Source of the DNA: Agaricus subrufescens
Lineage: Eukaryota > Basidiomycota > Agaricomycetes > Agaricales > Agaricaceae
DNA: 64,000 bases
Direction of reading: 5' to 3'
Assembly (NCBI GenBank): GCA_029945375.1
Contig: CM057067.1
Span: 2,046,001-2,110,000 of the forward strand
Made by a program: the position numbers and the translations under genes
The notes under the pieces: model-generated
Seen by the model: the letters and a program-made list of their open reading frames with translations, nothing else
The model's database searches: none
What the model was told of the DNA's origin: nothing
Part shown: positions 23,938-34,229 of the stretch, in pieces
Position numbering within the stretch: position 1 is the stretch's first letter
Layout: each line of letters starts with the position of its first letter

Positions 23938-25065
23938 ATGAGCACAGACGACACAGAACTATTCGGAATCGATTTTGAAACAGTTTTCTTCGAAGGACAC
24001 AGAAACGGAAACAGATTTGAAACCCTCAGACACGAGGAAGACCAAGAAACAGAACCATCTGAAAACGACGAACAGGAACCAGAAGAACCAGACCCAGAGC
24101 AAATACCGAAGAACACACCACTCGACGAAGACCTAAACCGACTAGCAAAAGAACTCGAAGAACTAGAACTAAGAGAAATGGCGACCAACAACACCGAGAC
24201 CAAATCCACCAACGCAATCAACCACAAGGATGTCATGGAACCAGGATTTTTTCATGGAGATAGGAACAAGTTTAACGACTGGTGGAGAGGAATGGAAATT
24301 TTCCTCAAATTTAGCAAATACGAAGACGCAGATTCGAAGATACTCCTTGTCACCAACCGCCTGAGAGGAGAAATCCCAGGATGGTTCGCCAAACAATGGG
24401 AGGATAAGATCATCAAAGGAGATGATACCGCAGACTGGAAAGTTTTTGCCGAAGAAATCGTGGACGCCTTTTCCCCTGGAAACGAACAGCAGATCGCGAA
24501 AGATAAGATCGAATCCTTTAAACAAGGAAACCTTCACACCAACGATTTCCTTGTCAAATTCACCGCCCTCGTTCATCAATCTAAATCTAGCGAAGATCAC
24601 GCGCTCTACCTCCTGAAACAACACACCAGATCAGATGTAATTCACACCATTTTGGGTTACCCCCCAAACGCCATCCCCACCTCCCTCAAAGGATGGATCG
24701 CCGCCATCGGATCTGTCGGGAAAGGTTGGGAAGACACAGAAAGACGACGAAACGACCACCGCACCGCTACCGGAGTCACTTACGGAGGGAGCGGACAACC
24801 CATGGAAATTGGAGCTAAGAAGTTAGAATGGGATGTCAACGGAAAACCCAAATGCCTCAAATGCGGCAAATTTGGCCACATAAAGAAAGAATGCCGAAAC
24901 CAAGGATTCAGATCCAACATCGAATGCTACAATTGTGGCAAACCGGGTCATATTGCTAAACTCTGCCGAAGCCCCAAGAAGCAAACCAAGATTCGTGCCA
25001 TCACCACTGGAGAAGAAGGAACAGCCGAAGAAACTCAACAGGATTTTCCCAAAGGTTTGGAGTAG
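23938..25065 (+). CDS. gag: Chromovirus Gag polyprotein with two CCHC zinc knuckles
   Basis: 375 residues from MSTDDTELFGID. Residues 1-80 are acidic. The retrotransposon capsid-like region follows at about 100-260 (FNDWWRGMEIFLKF, PGWFAKQWED, FKQGNLHTNDFLVKF). Two zinc knuckles are present, CLKCGKFGHIKKEC at 306-319 and CYNCGKPGHIAKLC at 330-343, which bind genomic RNA. The pol frame is -1 relative to gag and is open from about 24,960, so the two frames overlap by about 105 nt. I see no clear slippery heptamer; pol may be reached by frameshifting or by reinitiation at 25098. Confidence 0.95.
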   Translation: MSTDDTELFGIDFETVFFEGHRNGNRFETLRHEEDQETEPSENDEQEPEEPDPEQIPKNTPLDEDLNRLAKELEELELREMATNNTETKSTNAINHKDVMEPGFFHGDRNKFNDWWRGMEIFLKFSKYEDADSKILLVTNRLRGEIPGWFAKQWEDKIIKGDDTADWKVFAEEIVDAFSPGNEQQIAKDKIESFKQGNLHTNDFLVKFTALVHQSKSSEDHALYLLKQHTRSDVIHTILGYPPNAIPTSLKGWIAAIGSVGKGWEDTERRRNDHRTATGVTYGGSGQPMEIGAKKLEWDVNGKPKCLKCGKFGHIKKECRNQGFRSNIECYNCGKPGHIAKLCRSPKKQTKIRAITTGEEGTAEETQQDFPKGLE

Positions 25066-25097
25066 GCACGAACTCACGAACCAATGTACCTAGCCGT

Positions 25098-28000
25098 ATG
25101 AGAAATCGATATGTTTGTCCTCAGAAACGACTAGGAGTGCAGGAGTTAATACTCAAACCCGAAATCACCAAACCTAATGGAGAAACATTCCAAGCCAAAA
25201 CTATGCTCGACTCTGGATGCACCCATACTTGCATCGACAAACGAACGGTCTATAAACAGAAAATCCCTACTCACAAACTCGACCATCCCATCCAGGCGAC
25301 CAATGCGGACGGAACCCCTAGCGGAAAAGAACCCATCACCAAATTCGTCAATCTGGACCTAAACATAGAAGGACACCAGGAAACCATCGATGCGGTAGTA
25401 GCCGAATTAGACTCAGCAGATATTTTTATAGGACACGATTGGTTAACCAAACATAACCCGGAAATCGATTGGAACCGAGGAACTGTAACCTTCTCGAGAT
25501 GCCCACCCGAGTGCTCGATCAAACACACCAATTTCTCACTACCGGAACACCTACGACGCCTCCAAACCAAATGGGAAGACTTCGAAGAGGAAAAAGAACC
25601 CGACCCGACCAACCCCCTCGACTTACCGGAGTACATGAGACCGTACACCCACCTCTTCAACAAAAAGAATTTTGACAAATTACCAAAACGAACCCAATGG
25701 GATCACGAGGTCAACCTACTGCCAGACGCCCCCAACGAAATCGACGCGAAGGTTTACGAAATGACTCCAAAAGAAGAAATCGAACTCAACAAATTCCTGG
25801 ATGAAAACCTCGCCACTAAACGCATCCGACCGTCCAAAAGTCCCTACGCGGCCCCATGCTTCTTTGTACCCAAAAAAGACGGTTCACTAAGGTTGTGCCA
25901 AGATTATCGCAAACTCAACACGGTTACCATAAAAGACAAAACCCCCCTACCTCTAATCAGCGAAGTCATCGGGAAATTAAAACACGCCAAGTACTTCAAC
26001 AAACTGGACATCATCTGGGGTTACAACAACGTACGAATTAAGGAGGGAGACGAATGGAAAGGCGCCATCCTCACCAACAGAGGACTTTTCGAACCAACGG
26101 TCATGTTCTTCGGAATGTGCAACTCGCCAGCCACCTTCTCTCGCTGGATGACCACCATCTTCAGAGAAATGATCCAAGACGGTTCACTAGTCAACTACAT
26201 TGACGACTTCGCCATTCCTGCCGACTCTATCCCCGAACTGGAAGAACGGACATTACGATTCCTAAAAATAGCAGACGAGAACAACCTATGCTTCAAACGG
26301 ACCAAATGCGAGTTTAATGCAACCAAAATCTCGATGCTTGGAACGGTCATAGGCGACGGTCAAGCAAGCATGGAGACCGAAAAAGTCGAATCAGTTCGAA
26401 ACTGGAAAACGCCGACCTGCGTAAAAGACATCGAACGGTTTATCGGTTTCGCAAATTTCTACCGACGTTTTATTCAGGACTTCAGCACTCTCGCTGCACC
26501 GCTCAATGCCTTGAAAGGGGGTAAAACCCCAAAACCCTGGAAATGGACCACCGAGGAACAAAACGCCTTCGAAGCCATCAAAACTCCCATCACCAATGAA
26601 CCCGTCCTAGCCCTACCAGACAACGAAGGAAAATTCAGACTCGAAACCGATGCATCCAACGTAGGAATCGGAGCAGTCCTATCCCAAGAACAAGAAGGAA
26701 AATGGCACCCGGTCGCCTTCATGTCCAAAGCCCTCACCGACGCAGAAAAGAACTACGAAATCTACGACAAAGAACTTCTTGCCATTGTCAAAGCAATCAA
26801 GAACTGGAGACACTACCTACTTGACGCCAAACATCAATTCAAAATCTGGACCGACCACGAAAATCTCAAATACTTCCGCGAACCACAAAAACTAAATGCC
26901 CGCCAAGCCCGATGGTACCTCATGCTCCAAGAATACGACTACTTACTCCGACACATTCCTGGCAAAACCAATGTCAAGGCCGATATCCTATCCAGACTTT
27001 TCCGACACGAAAACCCCGAGGAAGAAACCCAAATCGAGATGTTCAAAGATCGCATTATCCTACGGACCTTATCCGAAATTCCCACCTCACTAAAAACCAC
27101 CATGTTCCTAAATAGAAATTTCTCGATCTCCGCGAACCCCGACATCCTGAAACAAATTAGTAACTCCAAACATCAAGAAAACCGTGTCATTCAAGAAAAG
27201 AATAAGAGGCCGGACCAATTCTGGGAAGAGAACGGTATAATCTACCGAAACGGGAAGATCTATGTACCGGATGAACCCAAACTTCGAGAATCCATACTTT
27301 CGGACCACCACGACCCACCTGATATTGGACACCCCGGATCTTACCGCATGCTCGAGCTTGTAAAACGAACCTTCTGGTGGCCCACAATCAAGACGGACGT
27401 CAAAAGATTCGTAAAGGGATGTACCGAATGCCAGAAAAACAAGATCAACCGACAACCCGGCCACACACCCCTCAAACCCCTACCCATCCCCGAAGCACCT
27501 TGGCAGGAAATATCCATAGATATGATTGGCCCGCTACCCAGATCCGAGGACCACGACGCCATACTTGTAATCGTCGACCGCTTCTCCAAAATGATCCACC
27601 TCATCCCCACCGAAACTGCTCTCACGTCAAGACAACTGGCCGAGATCTACAAGAAAGACATCTGGCGCATTCACGGAATACCCAAACGCATCATTAGCGA
27701 CAGAGGCCCCCAGTTCGCCTCCAAATTCATGAAAGAATTATGCTCCGCCCTAGGAATAGAACGAAATCTGTCTACTGCCTACCACCCCCAAACCGATGGC
27801 CAAACGGAGAGGATTAATCAAGAAGTCGAATCCTACCTGCGAAACTTCGTTAACTACAAACAAAACGATTGGGCGAAATGGCTCCCCACTGCGGAATTCC
27901 AATATAACGACAAGACCCACGCCGCAACTAAGCAAACCCCATTCTTCCTCACTTACGGTATCCACCCTTGGAAGGGAAACCTGACGGTTAACTCGGATAA

Positions 28001-28553
28001 CCCCCTGGCCAACGACTTCACCGCGGAACTAGAAAAGACCCGAAACGAAGCACGGGCAGCTCTAGAAGAATATAACTCCACCATGTCCAAACACGGTAAC
28101 CTGAAACGGCAAAAAAACCCCTTGTCGAAAGGAGATCTAGTCTTCCTGGAAGCAACTAACATACGATCAAATCGCCCCTCTAGAAAATTCGACAACAAAC
28201 GGTATGGACCCTTTGAAATTCTGGAACCCATTGGAGAAACCTCTTTCCGTCTAAAATTACCTGAAACTTGGGCTATACACGACGTCTTCCACTCTTCTCT
28301 GCTCACCAAATTCAACGAACCCGAGTTCACTTGTCAAAAGACTCCACCTCCACCCCCCCCAGATATTATTAACAACGAAGAGGAATATGAAGTAGAGGAA
28401 ATCCGTGGACATAGGAAGAAAGGCCGAGGAACTCAATACCTGGTACACTGGAAAGGATATGATAACTCCGAGGATACGTGGCAATCCGCAGCCGACCTTG
28501 AGAATGCACAGGAACTCTTATCCGAATATAGAAAACTCAACAACCTCCTATGA
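25098..28553 (+). CDS. pol: Chromovirus Pol polyprotein (PR-RT-RH-IN-chromodomain)
   Basis: 1,151 residues counted from the first ATG. Aspartic protease DSG at 38-40. Reverse transcriptase about 240-420 with YIDD at 367-370 and FFGMCNSPATFSRW before it. RNase H about 510-630 (ETDAS, YDKELLAIVKA, TDHENL). Integrase zinc finger about 737-778 (two His, then CTEC). Integrase catalytic triad D808, D868, E904 (35 residues between the last two). Chromodomain about 1095-1146 (YLVHWKGYDNSEDTW), expected to direct integration to particular chromatin. No stops or frameshifts; it is intact and probably competent. It ends in TGA, which overlaps the ATG of the next ORF. Confidence 0.96.
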   Translation: MRNRYVCPQKRLGVQELILKPEITKPNGETFQAKTMLDSGCTHTCIDKRTVYKQKIPTHKLDHPIQATNADGTPSGKEPITKFVNLDLNIEGHQETIDAVVAELDSADIFIGHDWLTKHNPEIDWNRGTVTFSRCPPECSIKHTNFSLPEHLRRLQTKWEDFEEEKEPDPTNPLDLPEYMRPYTHLFNKKNFDKLPKRTQWDHEVNLLPDAPNEIDAKVYEMTPKEEIELNKFLDENLATKRIRPSKSPYAAPCFFVPKKDGSLRLCQDYRKLNTVTIKDKTPLPLISEVIGKLKHAKYFNKLDIIWGYNNVRIKEGDEWKGAILTNRGLFEPTVMFFGMCNSPATFSRWMTTIFREMIQDGSLVNYIDDFAIPADSIPELEERTLRFLKIADENNLCFKRTKCEFNATKISMLGTVIGDGQASMETEKVESVRNWKTPTCVKDIERFIGFANFYRRFIQDFSTLAAPLNALKGGKTPKPWKWTTEEQNAFEAIKTPITNEPVLALPDNEGKFRLETDASNVGIGAVLSQEQEGKWHPVAFMSKALTDAEKNYEIYDKELLAIVKAIKNWRHYLLDAKHQFKIWTDHENLKYFREPQKLNARQARWYLMLQEYDYLLRHIPGKTNVKADILSRLFRHENPEEETQIEMFKDRIILRTLSEIPTSLKTTMFLNRNFSISANPDILKQISNSKHQENRVIQEKNKRPDQFWEENGIIYRNGKIYVPDEPKLRESILSDHHDPPDIGHPGSYRMLELVKRTFWWPTIKTDVKRFVKGCTECQKNKINRQPGHTPLKPLPIPEAPWQEISIDMIGPLPRSEDHDAILVIVDRFSKMIHLIPTETALTSRQLAEIYKKDIWRIHGIPKRIISDRGPQFASKFMKELCSALGIERNLSTAYHPQTDGQTERINQEVESYLRNFVNYKQNDWAKWLPTAEFQYNDKTHAATKQTPFFLTYGIHPWKGNLTVNSDNPLANDFTAELEKTRNEARAALEEYNSTMSKHGNLKRQKNPLSKGDLVFLEATNIRSNRPSRKFDNKRYGPFEILEPIGETSFRLKLPETWAIHDVFHSSLLTKFNEPEFTCQKTPPPPPPDIINNEEEYEVEEIRGHRKKGRGTQYLVHWKGYDNSEDTWQSAADLENAQELLSEYRKLNNLL

Positions 28554-29023
28554 GTATAAAAGGAAACCTGCCACACTACCACCGGTATAGCATCGTCTAT
28601 TGGTTCGAAGAAGACATCATGAGCACCCAGAACACCGCCGAAACCCTCACCACCCCCGAACAAGAGGCCTACCACAACCTCATCATCGACTCTTTCCGAA
28701 GCTCCGCCAAACGAGAGCTTATCAAAATCTATAGCGCAGTAACGGACGTGGACAACCGTTACGCTCACACCTACGTCCCACTTATCTACGACCAACCAAA
28801 AGGAGTAAACCCAGCGAACGAAGAAGAAAAAGACCACATGGTCAAGGTCATGAGGAAGGAGAGGCAGTTGATCAAGAAGATCATAAGGAAGTTGCAGATG
28901 ATGGAAGACGAGTTGAAAGATCTCACCGAGGAGATAAATCCGAACGCCCATGGATGGGCCGCAAATGGAACATGGGGAGACGGATGGGAAGCACCGGCAG
29001 AAGAAAACAATCAGCAACAGTAG
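28550..29023 (+). CDS. Extra ORF 3 of the chromovirus, function unknown
   Basis: The open frame starts at 28550, where ATG overlaps the pol stop (ATGA), giving 157 residues. A more natural start is M24 at 28619 (MSTQNTAETLTTPEQEAY), giving 134 residues and lying downstream of a TATA box. The protein is helical and highly charged (KVMRKERQLIKKIIRKLQ), perhaps a coiled coil, with a Gly/Trp-rich tail (HGWAANGTWGDGWEAP). It has no signal peptide or membrane segment, so it is not envelope-like. I do not recognise a family. Intact LTRs and clean frames argue that it is maintained. Confidence 0.75.
   Translation: MSIKGNLPHYHRYSIVYWFEEDIMSTQNTAETLTTPEQEAYHNLIIDSFRSSAKRELIKIYSAVTDVDNRYAHTYVPLIYDQPKGVNPANEEEKDHMVKVMRKERQLIKKIIRKLQMMEDELKDLTEEINPNAHGWAANGTWGDGWEAPAEENNQQQ
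28555..28561 (+). promoter_or_regulatory. TATA box upstream of extra ORF 3
   Basis: TATAAAA immediately after the pol stop and 58 bp before the methionine at 28619. The spacing fits an internal promoter for a short subgenomic transcript. Confidence 0.45.
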
Positions 29024-29051
29024 AAGTTGCCTAATAGGGAGGAAGGAATAA

Positions 29052-29058
29052 TATAAAA
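29052..29058 (+). promoter_or_regulatory. TATA box upstream of extra ORF 4
   Basis: TATAAAA followed by a CT-rich stretch and then the ATG at 29153. It is the second TATA-plus-ORF arrangement after pol. Confidence 0.45.
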
Positions 29059-29152
29059 CCAGACCGTTTCTCTCTTTTCCTTTCTCATCCCAAATCTGCC
29101 CAACATTGCGCTCACTGCTAAATACGCCCCTCTGCTTGAACTCTTAGCCAGC

Positions 29153-30076
29153 ATGAACCCCAGCACCAACCCGACCCTACGCACCATCGCCATCCCCGTT
29201 GATCAGGCCATGCACGCCGAATACATCCAACGCAGACACTCCACCCTCTCCCGACGCCGCTACCTCCTTAGAATCTTGCACGCCATGGCACAACTCCGAG
29301 AAATAGGAGCCTCCATCATCCAACTAAACAACAACGCTCAGAACATCGCAGGAACGGTTATCTCCCCCATCAGGCTGTGTGGGGGAGACGAAGGAATCGT
29401 TGCTGAACACTTCAACAAAATCCTCGCCGAATTAAACAAAGTCACCAGCACCCACATCGAGTTCAACGCCCACTCTATTGCCTGTCACTCAGCCAGAATG
29501 CTCGACGTCTTAGATCGAGTTGGATCGGCAGAAGAACTAGCTGCCGCAGATGCAATCTGTAAACTCTACCGACTGGAACCCGAAACCAGACCCAACACTC
29601 CGCCAGCCGAAGTCATACCCATCCCTGACCCCACCCCCCTATTTATCCCTAAGCGGGAAAACGATCCCATGGACGAGGACTCCAACAAAGAAAACAAACC
29701 CCCGGGTTTGGACCGCGTCTCCAACATTCACTCCCCTGAGCTAGCCGAAGAAGCCGATTGCCTTCACCGTTATCTGAACTTCATGCCACCCGCCACCGTA
29801 CCTACCGAAATCAAACCACCCACCACCTATGCTTTCGCCCACAACAATAACCGATACAAAACCCCCGAAGAAAGAACCGCATACTGGAACGTTATCCTCA
29901 CCGTCCTGTTAATGAAGAAAGGAAAGGACGAAACCTTCAAAGGTTTGCCTGCACGCATTATCGTAGGAGGAAGGGACAACGCCCCCCACTTCATTGGTTT
30001 CAACGAGAAAACCGACCGATGGGTTATGGCCGACACCAAGAGGAAACTCTTGAACAATCTCTTTGCGCACGTCTAA
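29153..30076 (+). CDS. Extra ORF 4 of the chromovirus, function unknown
   Basis: 307 residues from MNPSTNPTLRTIAIP. The N-terminal half is helical (YLLRILHAMAQLREIGASII; HIEFNAHSIACHSARML). The middle is a Pro-rich linker (about 145-190), and the C-terminal part has ERTAYWNVILTVLLMKKGKD and ARIIVGGRDNAPHFIGF. No zinc finger, nuclease motif, signal peptide or clear membrane segment is visible. It ends 40 bp before the 3' LTR. Its position matches that of env in retroviruses but the sequence does not. It may be an element-encoded accessory or a captured host gene. Confidence 0.75.
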   Translation: MNPSTNPTLRTIAIPVDQAMHAEYIQRRHSTLSRRRYLLRILHAMAQLREIGASIIQLNNNAQNIAGTVISPIRLCGGDEGIVAEHFNKILAELNKVTSTHIEFNAHSIACHSARMLDVLDRVGSAEELAAADAICKLYRLEPETRPNTPPAEVIPIPDPTPLFIPKRENDPMDEDSNKENKPPGLDRVSNIHSPELAEEADCLHRYLNFMPPATVPTEIKPPTTYAFAHNNNRYKTPEERTAYWNVILTVLLMKKGKDETFKGLPARIIVGGRDNAPHFIGFNEKTDRWVMADTKRKLLNNLFAHV

Positions 30077-30116
30077 TGTTGCTTCGATCGGAATCTGAAG
30101 CCTGAACGGAGGGTGA

Positions 30117-30408
30117 TGTTACGATCTATTTCCGTTATCGTCCCCTGACCCAGGACCATATGCTACCGCTCCGCATCCATATGCTCGTCTTACCTATCTT
30201 GTATACTTGTTCTCACCGTTAGTCAGACACCTCGGGCATACTTACTCAGCCCGCTTTCTACTTCTATTATTAGGTAGTCGACTCCTCTATAAGTAGCGTA
30301 GATATACTCTGTATTTCCTTACGCTTTACCAACTTGCTGTATTCCCTTATCGCTCTCAAGTCTTTGCCTTAAGTTGCAACCTGAGCTAATCGCTATAAGG
30401 TCGTAACA
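30117..30408 (+). repeat. 3' LTR of the chromovirus
   Basis: 292 bp, one mismatch to the 5' LTR. A purine-rich stretch (CGGAGGGTGA) directly upstream is the likely plus-strand primer. Confidence 0.95.
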
Positions 30409-31360
30409 AAGACAGCGTCAGCGTACTTGTACTTCGGAAGGAGAATGAGGAGAAAATCCGCAAGTTTCTGCGCGATCGAGTCCCCCCCCCCTCCGACTGG
30501 CTCTCTCTGCCCGAAACATCCATTAAGATCAAAGAGGCTATGCACTAGCCAAACTGATCCTTCTTTGACCCATGCTGGACGGTGGTTTTCGTTCGTGAGT
30601 TACTTATATTCTGTCCTGTCCTTTGTATAACCTATGTTTCTAGTGCAAGAAGTGTGACCGGGTATATTTCTCTATGCGATCCATAAACGTCCAAGACCTC
30701 ATTGCAAACAATGAGGAGTTCCGCGCTCTGATTGAGAAACATCGGTCTCTGTCGCCAAAGCAGAGGGCAAGCGTGTCAGTCGCGGTACAGGTCGCCGAGA
30801 ATCATCCGACCGTGAAGACTTTTGTCTTTTGGACTAAGGTATGAGCATTGTCTTCCTCCGGTGATAATAATGACTGAATTCAGCTATTATAGTCCGGGCA
30901 ATCCCCAGCTCAGATCCCATTCTTATGCGACCTTGACAAGCCTTTGCGACTTTTTGATTATCGAGTGTTGTTGAAACAAAAAGGCATCAAGTACGGTCAA
31001 GAGGTTGACGTATTCGATCCCTCTGCCAAAATATGGGTGCCCCTCAAGTGGGGCGCAGAATATTCATGTGGTGAACGTAAAGATATATTTCTGAAGTATG
31101 TTGGAGTAGATGTTACCAATTTTGGAATGTATGGGTCCTAGTCAGTAGTAGTTTGAACTTACCTATTCGTTGTTTCATGCAAGCCAAATACGGAGTTCCC
31201 CAAGGTGGCAGGTAGTGTTTTGCGATGGCTACTGTCAATCCTTTGGTAAGACTAGCTGTCAAACGTTTCAAATTTTTCCAATCCACGATAAATCAAGGTT
31301 TTGCCGGCCAGATATGGAGTAAATTTGGGCAACAAAATCAAGCCTATAGATCTCCAAATC

Positions 31361-31738
31361 GATGAGATTTCCGAAGCACGATGCGGGCAACCCACAGAAA
31401 ACTTTTAAAGTCACGGTGGTCTCCGATTTCTACGCGATGTCCGAAGTCAAACGCTAGGAACTATTGGTACCGCCAGGTTTGCCCACAGTCGGATATGGAC
31501 AGGTGAATGAAGATTTAAAGATCTATGGCCGTGTAACGTACGATAATTAGCGATGAGATTTCCGAAGCACGATGCGGGCTGCCCACAGAGAAACTTTGAA
31601 GTCACGGTGGTCTCCGATTTCTACGCGATGTCCGAAGCCAAACGCTAGGAACTATTGGTACCGCCAGGTTCGCCCACAGTCGGATACGGGCAGGTGAATG
31701 AAGATTTAAAGATCTATGGCCGTGTAACGTACGATAAT
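31361..31738 (+). repeat. Two tandem copies of a 191-bp segment
   Basis: 31361-31548 and 31552-31738 differ at only a few positions. Both carry the same in-frame TAG after a protein-like reading (SDFYAMSE), so the lesion predates the duplication. It lies in the degraded cargo gene. Confidence 0.85.
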
Positions 31739-32099
31739 GAAGGATGTGGAATTAGTGACCGTGTTATGGGTGAACTAGATCTAAGATACCAATTTTTGGG
31801 AAGTAGTATACGCAAACTTAATAATTCTGCCAGTTTCATAGTCATCTCTGGTATATGCTAGGGTCCGAAGTGAGAAATTTTGAGTAATTGGTGGCTATAG
31901 TTTCGCACTAATCCCTATAATAGAACACGAACGGCGACTTTCTCTGGACTGACTGTCAAGACTTAAGCCGGAAGTGGATTTCAAGGCCCCCCACTTTCTC
32001 CTTGAACTGCCACCACCCCATTCCTGTGCTTTGACCTTAACTTTTCACAACGTTTCCGTTGAGGCGTTCCTACTTCTCTGAATCTTCCTCTTCTCTACC

Positions 32100-34204
32100 A
32101 TGGGTAGAAAGAACTCTAATGGTTTGGCAGCTCTCAGTCGCGCCGACAAGGACGTGCTCGCGGAGCTTCTAGATGAGTGTCTTGAAACGCGTAAGGCTAT
32201 TGATTCAAATCCAGAGACAACCTCATGGTCTACCATCACTGCATGGGTTGATGGCATTACTATCCCTCATTTTCATAAGACGCGTCGAACAACTCCAAAT
32301 GAAAAAGCTGTAAGTAATATTCAAAACTTGGGTATTATTGTACGCTTACAATTTGGGTAGCAAATTCAAAACTGGTACAAAAACCAATGTACCAAGCATA
32401 ATGTCGCCACTCGACGGAAAAATACGTGGGGGAGCGCCGGAATGCGCCAAGTTAGCTCTGGAGGCAAGCGTCCCTGTGTCAGGGACATGGTTGCCAACCA
32501 ATACAAGGGTGATATTTCTCTCTCAGCGAAGGCAGCCGAAGGCGATGAATCTTCTCCTTATATATCGAGGTGGAATATGGCAGTCACAAACAGAGTACAA
32601 GGGCTATCTGTGGAGGAACATGGAGCTTTTCAAGCCAGAGTCAACGAAGAGATTGTAAGGAGGACCGGCCCTCCTACACAAGCGGAAGTACTTGCGTACG
32701 TTTAATTATTTTTTATCTACTTGTTCAAGCTAAAAGAATCACACAGCGCACAAGGTGATTTGAGCAGTAGGATTAGCGAAACTGTTCGCCACCTTCTGGG
32801 ATGGGACCGAGGGCAATACGGTGATGCCATTGTTTTTATGACGATGGCTTATCGTGATCACTCAAACCAAATAAGGGAAGAAAAGTGAGTCACACTTACT
32901 TCGAAAGGATACTGCTGAGAACATCTCTAGATTTTTTGTCAGCAATGATAACAATTTCATCGCACATTGCAATCTCTTCAATGAGCGCTATGATGCCCAA
33001 TTGAGTGGCTACCTGGCGACTGTGGCCCACATAGCTCTCCCTTGTAAGCTAACGTCTATTCGGGTGATCCGAACCCTACTTCTCACCGTCTTTTGTCCTA
33101 GTGCATGAAGTATCAAATAATGGGCCCCATGTTAATGGCGCTCCTTCAACACAAACGGACAAGTGAGAACCTTTTTTTGCTTCCTTAACGAAGTCGCTAA
33201 TTGTGGTTTTTACAGCACAGGAGCAGCCTCAAACAAGGCTTCTATGCCGACCTCTATCACCAGTCAACAGGCACCTGTCCCTCCTTCCATCTTTTGCCCC
33301 GGGCTGGTTCCCAACCTCGCCTCTCTCCCTAGGGCAGTAGATGTGCCGGGGTCTAACCTTATCTTCGGACCGTCGACTCCTTACATTGATCAACAGGCAC
33401 CTTTCCCTTCTCCCTTCTATCTGCCTGAGCCAGTTCCGGACCCCGAGCCCGAGCCCGAGCCCGCCCCTCTCTCTGAGGCAGTAACCCTGCCGGTGCCTAC
33501 CCTTATCCTCGAACCCAACCCTGAGCGTGTTCTCACCCTTGGGCCAAACCCCGAACCTGCCCCTCCCTCTGAGCTGGAGCCTATACCCATTTTTGAGCAC
33601 GCCCCATCACCTCTGCCCGTACTGACTTTTGAGCGTGCCCCATTACCTCTGCCCATACCTCTACAGGCCTCCAAACCCGCTTTTGTATGTGCCCCCTCCT
33701 CTGCACCAGCACCTCCGCTGGTATCTATCTCCGCTCTCGAGCAAGTCTCCAACCCTGAGCACGTGCGCAGCCCTGCACTTGAAACCACACGGTTCAATGA
33801 CCTGAACCCGAGTTCTAACTCCGATAACAGCAGGGACGGCCCTTCCCTGGCTCTACCAGCCAATCAAGATACCAGCCCAACTTCACCACCAACCTCGTCA
33901 ACTGATGCTCATGCCGACTCACATGAAAGCTTATACCTTTCAAAAGGAACCCAGAAGCTACGTCAAAAGCGTGGAGCATCGACCACCCAGCCGATTCGGG
34001 CCTCAGCACGCTCAAAAAAGCCACCGAAGCAAGCAGGGCCCTTGACAGATAAGAATCAGGTACCTCGTTCAAAGTGAGTCCACACATTATTTTCTGCAAC
34101 TAGTCTCATTGTTTCATTGTAGGGTTCCTGTCAGTAAGCGTTGGGCCTACGTGTCAGATGAAGATGCCACCCCCCCGCCCCAGAAGAAGTCTCGCCGCCG
34201 CTGA
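32100..34204 (+). CDS. Agaricomycete-family protein with long Pro-rich region, cargo of the large element
   Basis: Start ATG 32100 (MGRKNSNGLAALSRADKD). Exon 1 is 32100-32309 and exon 2 starts at 32361 (QIQNWYKNQCTKHNVATRRK). Four further introns, at about 32699-32746, 32887-32930, 33043-33101 and 33161-33216, join in frame to the Pro-rich exon (to about 34073). The last exon ends SKRWAYVSDEDA and KKSRRR, stop 34202-34204. The NWYKNQ segment and the later VEEHGAFQARVNEE stretch resemble unnamed mushroom proteins, the latter faintly HMG-box-like. Residues encoded at 33,280-33,720 are a low-complexity Pro/Glu/Leu region (PDPEPEPEPAP). A basic tail could be a nuclear localisation signal. Function unknown; nuclear DNA-binding is a guess. 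Confidence 0.7.
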
Positions 34205-34229
34205 GCAATATCTACTCTTGTGCCATCCA

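Larger units (their letters stand above)
23567..30408 (+). mobile_element. Full-length Ty3/gypsy chromovirus (LTR retrotransposon)
   Basis: 6,842-bp element with 292-bp LTRs (TGTTACG...GTAACA), flanked by a perfect 5-bp target duplication AAGAC (23562-23566 and 30409-30413). The LTRs differ at one position (C at 23785, T at 30335), so insertion is recent. Order: LTR, primer-binding site, gag, pol (protease, RT, RNase H, integrase, chromodomain), two extra ORFs, LTR. The integrase chromodomain places it among chromoviruses; the fold-back complement to the primer site suggests the Tf1/sushi-type self-priming group. Confidence 0.95.
23540..31861 (+). pseudogene. Cargo gene split by a Ty3/gypsy insertion, then degraded
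   Basis: An ATG at 23540 opens nine codons (MLRSKSTQD) that end exactly at the 5-bp target site of the chromovirus. The frame resumes in phase after the second target copy at 30414 (SVSVLVLRKENEEKIRK...). It continues to about 30545, where a stop or frameshift appears after a 10-C run. Later exons remain readable: CKKCDRVYFSMRSINVQDL (about 30650), FVFWTKSGQSPAQIPFLCDL (intron about 30839-30892), and LRLFDYRVLLKQKGIKYGQE to a stop at 31141. Further downstream is a protein-like stretch (VVSDFYAMSEAKR, then ELLVPPGSPTVGYG) interrupted by an in-frame TAG. The family is unknown. The insertion in a coding exon plus the additional lesions make this a non-functional gene. Confidence 0.55.

Noticed and set aside
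24960..25065. Programmed -1 frameshift heptamer between chromovirus gag and pol
   Set aside because: The frames do overlap with a -1 relation, but no X XXY YYZ heptamer in the gag frame is present; the TTTTCCC run is not a good candidate.
28550..30076. Envelope-like gene in the chromovirus
   Set aside because: Neither extra ORF has a signal peptide or transmembrane segment.
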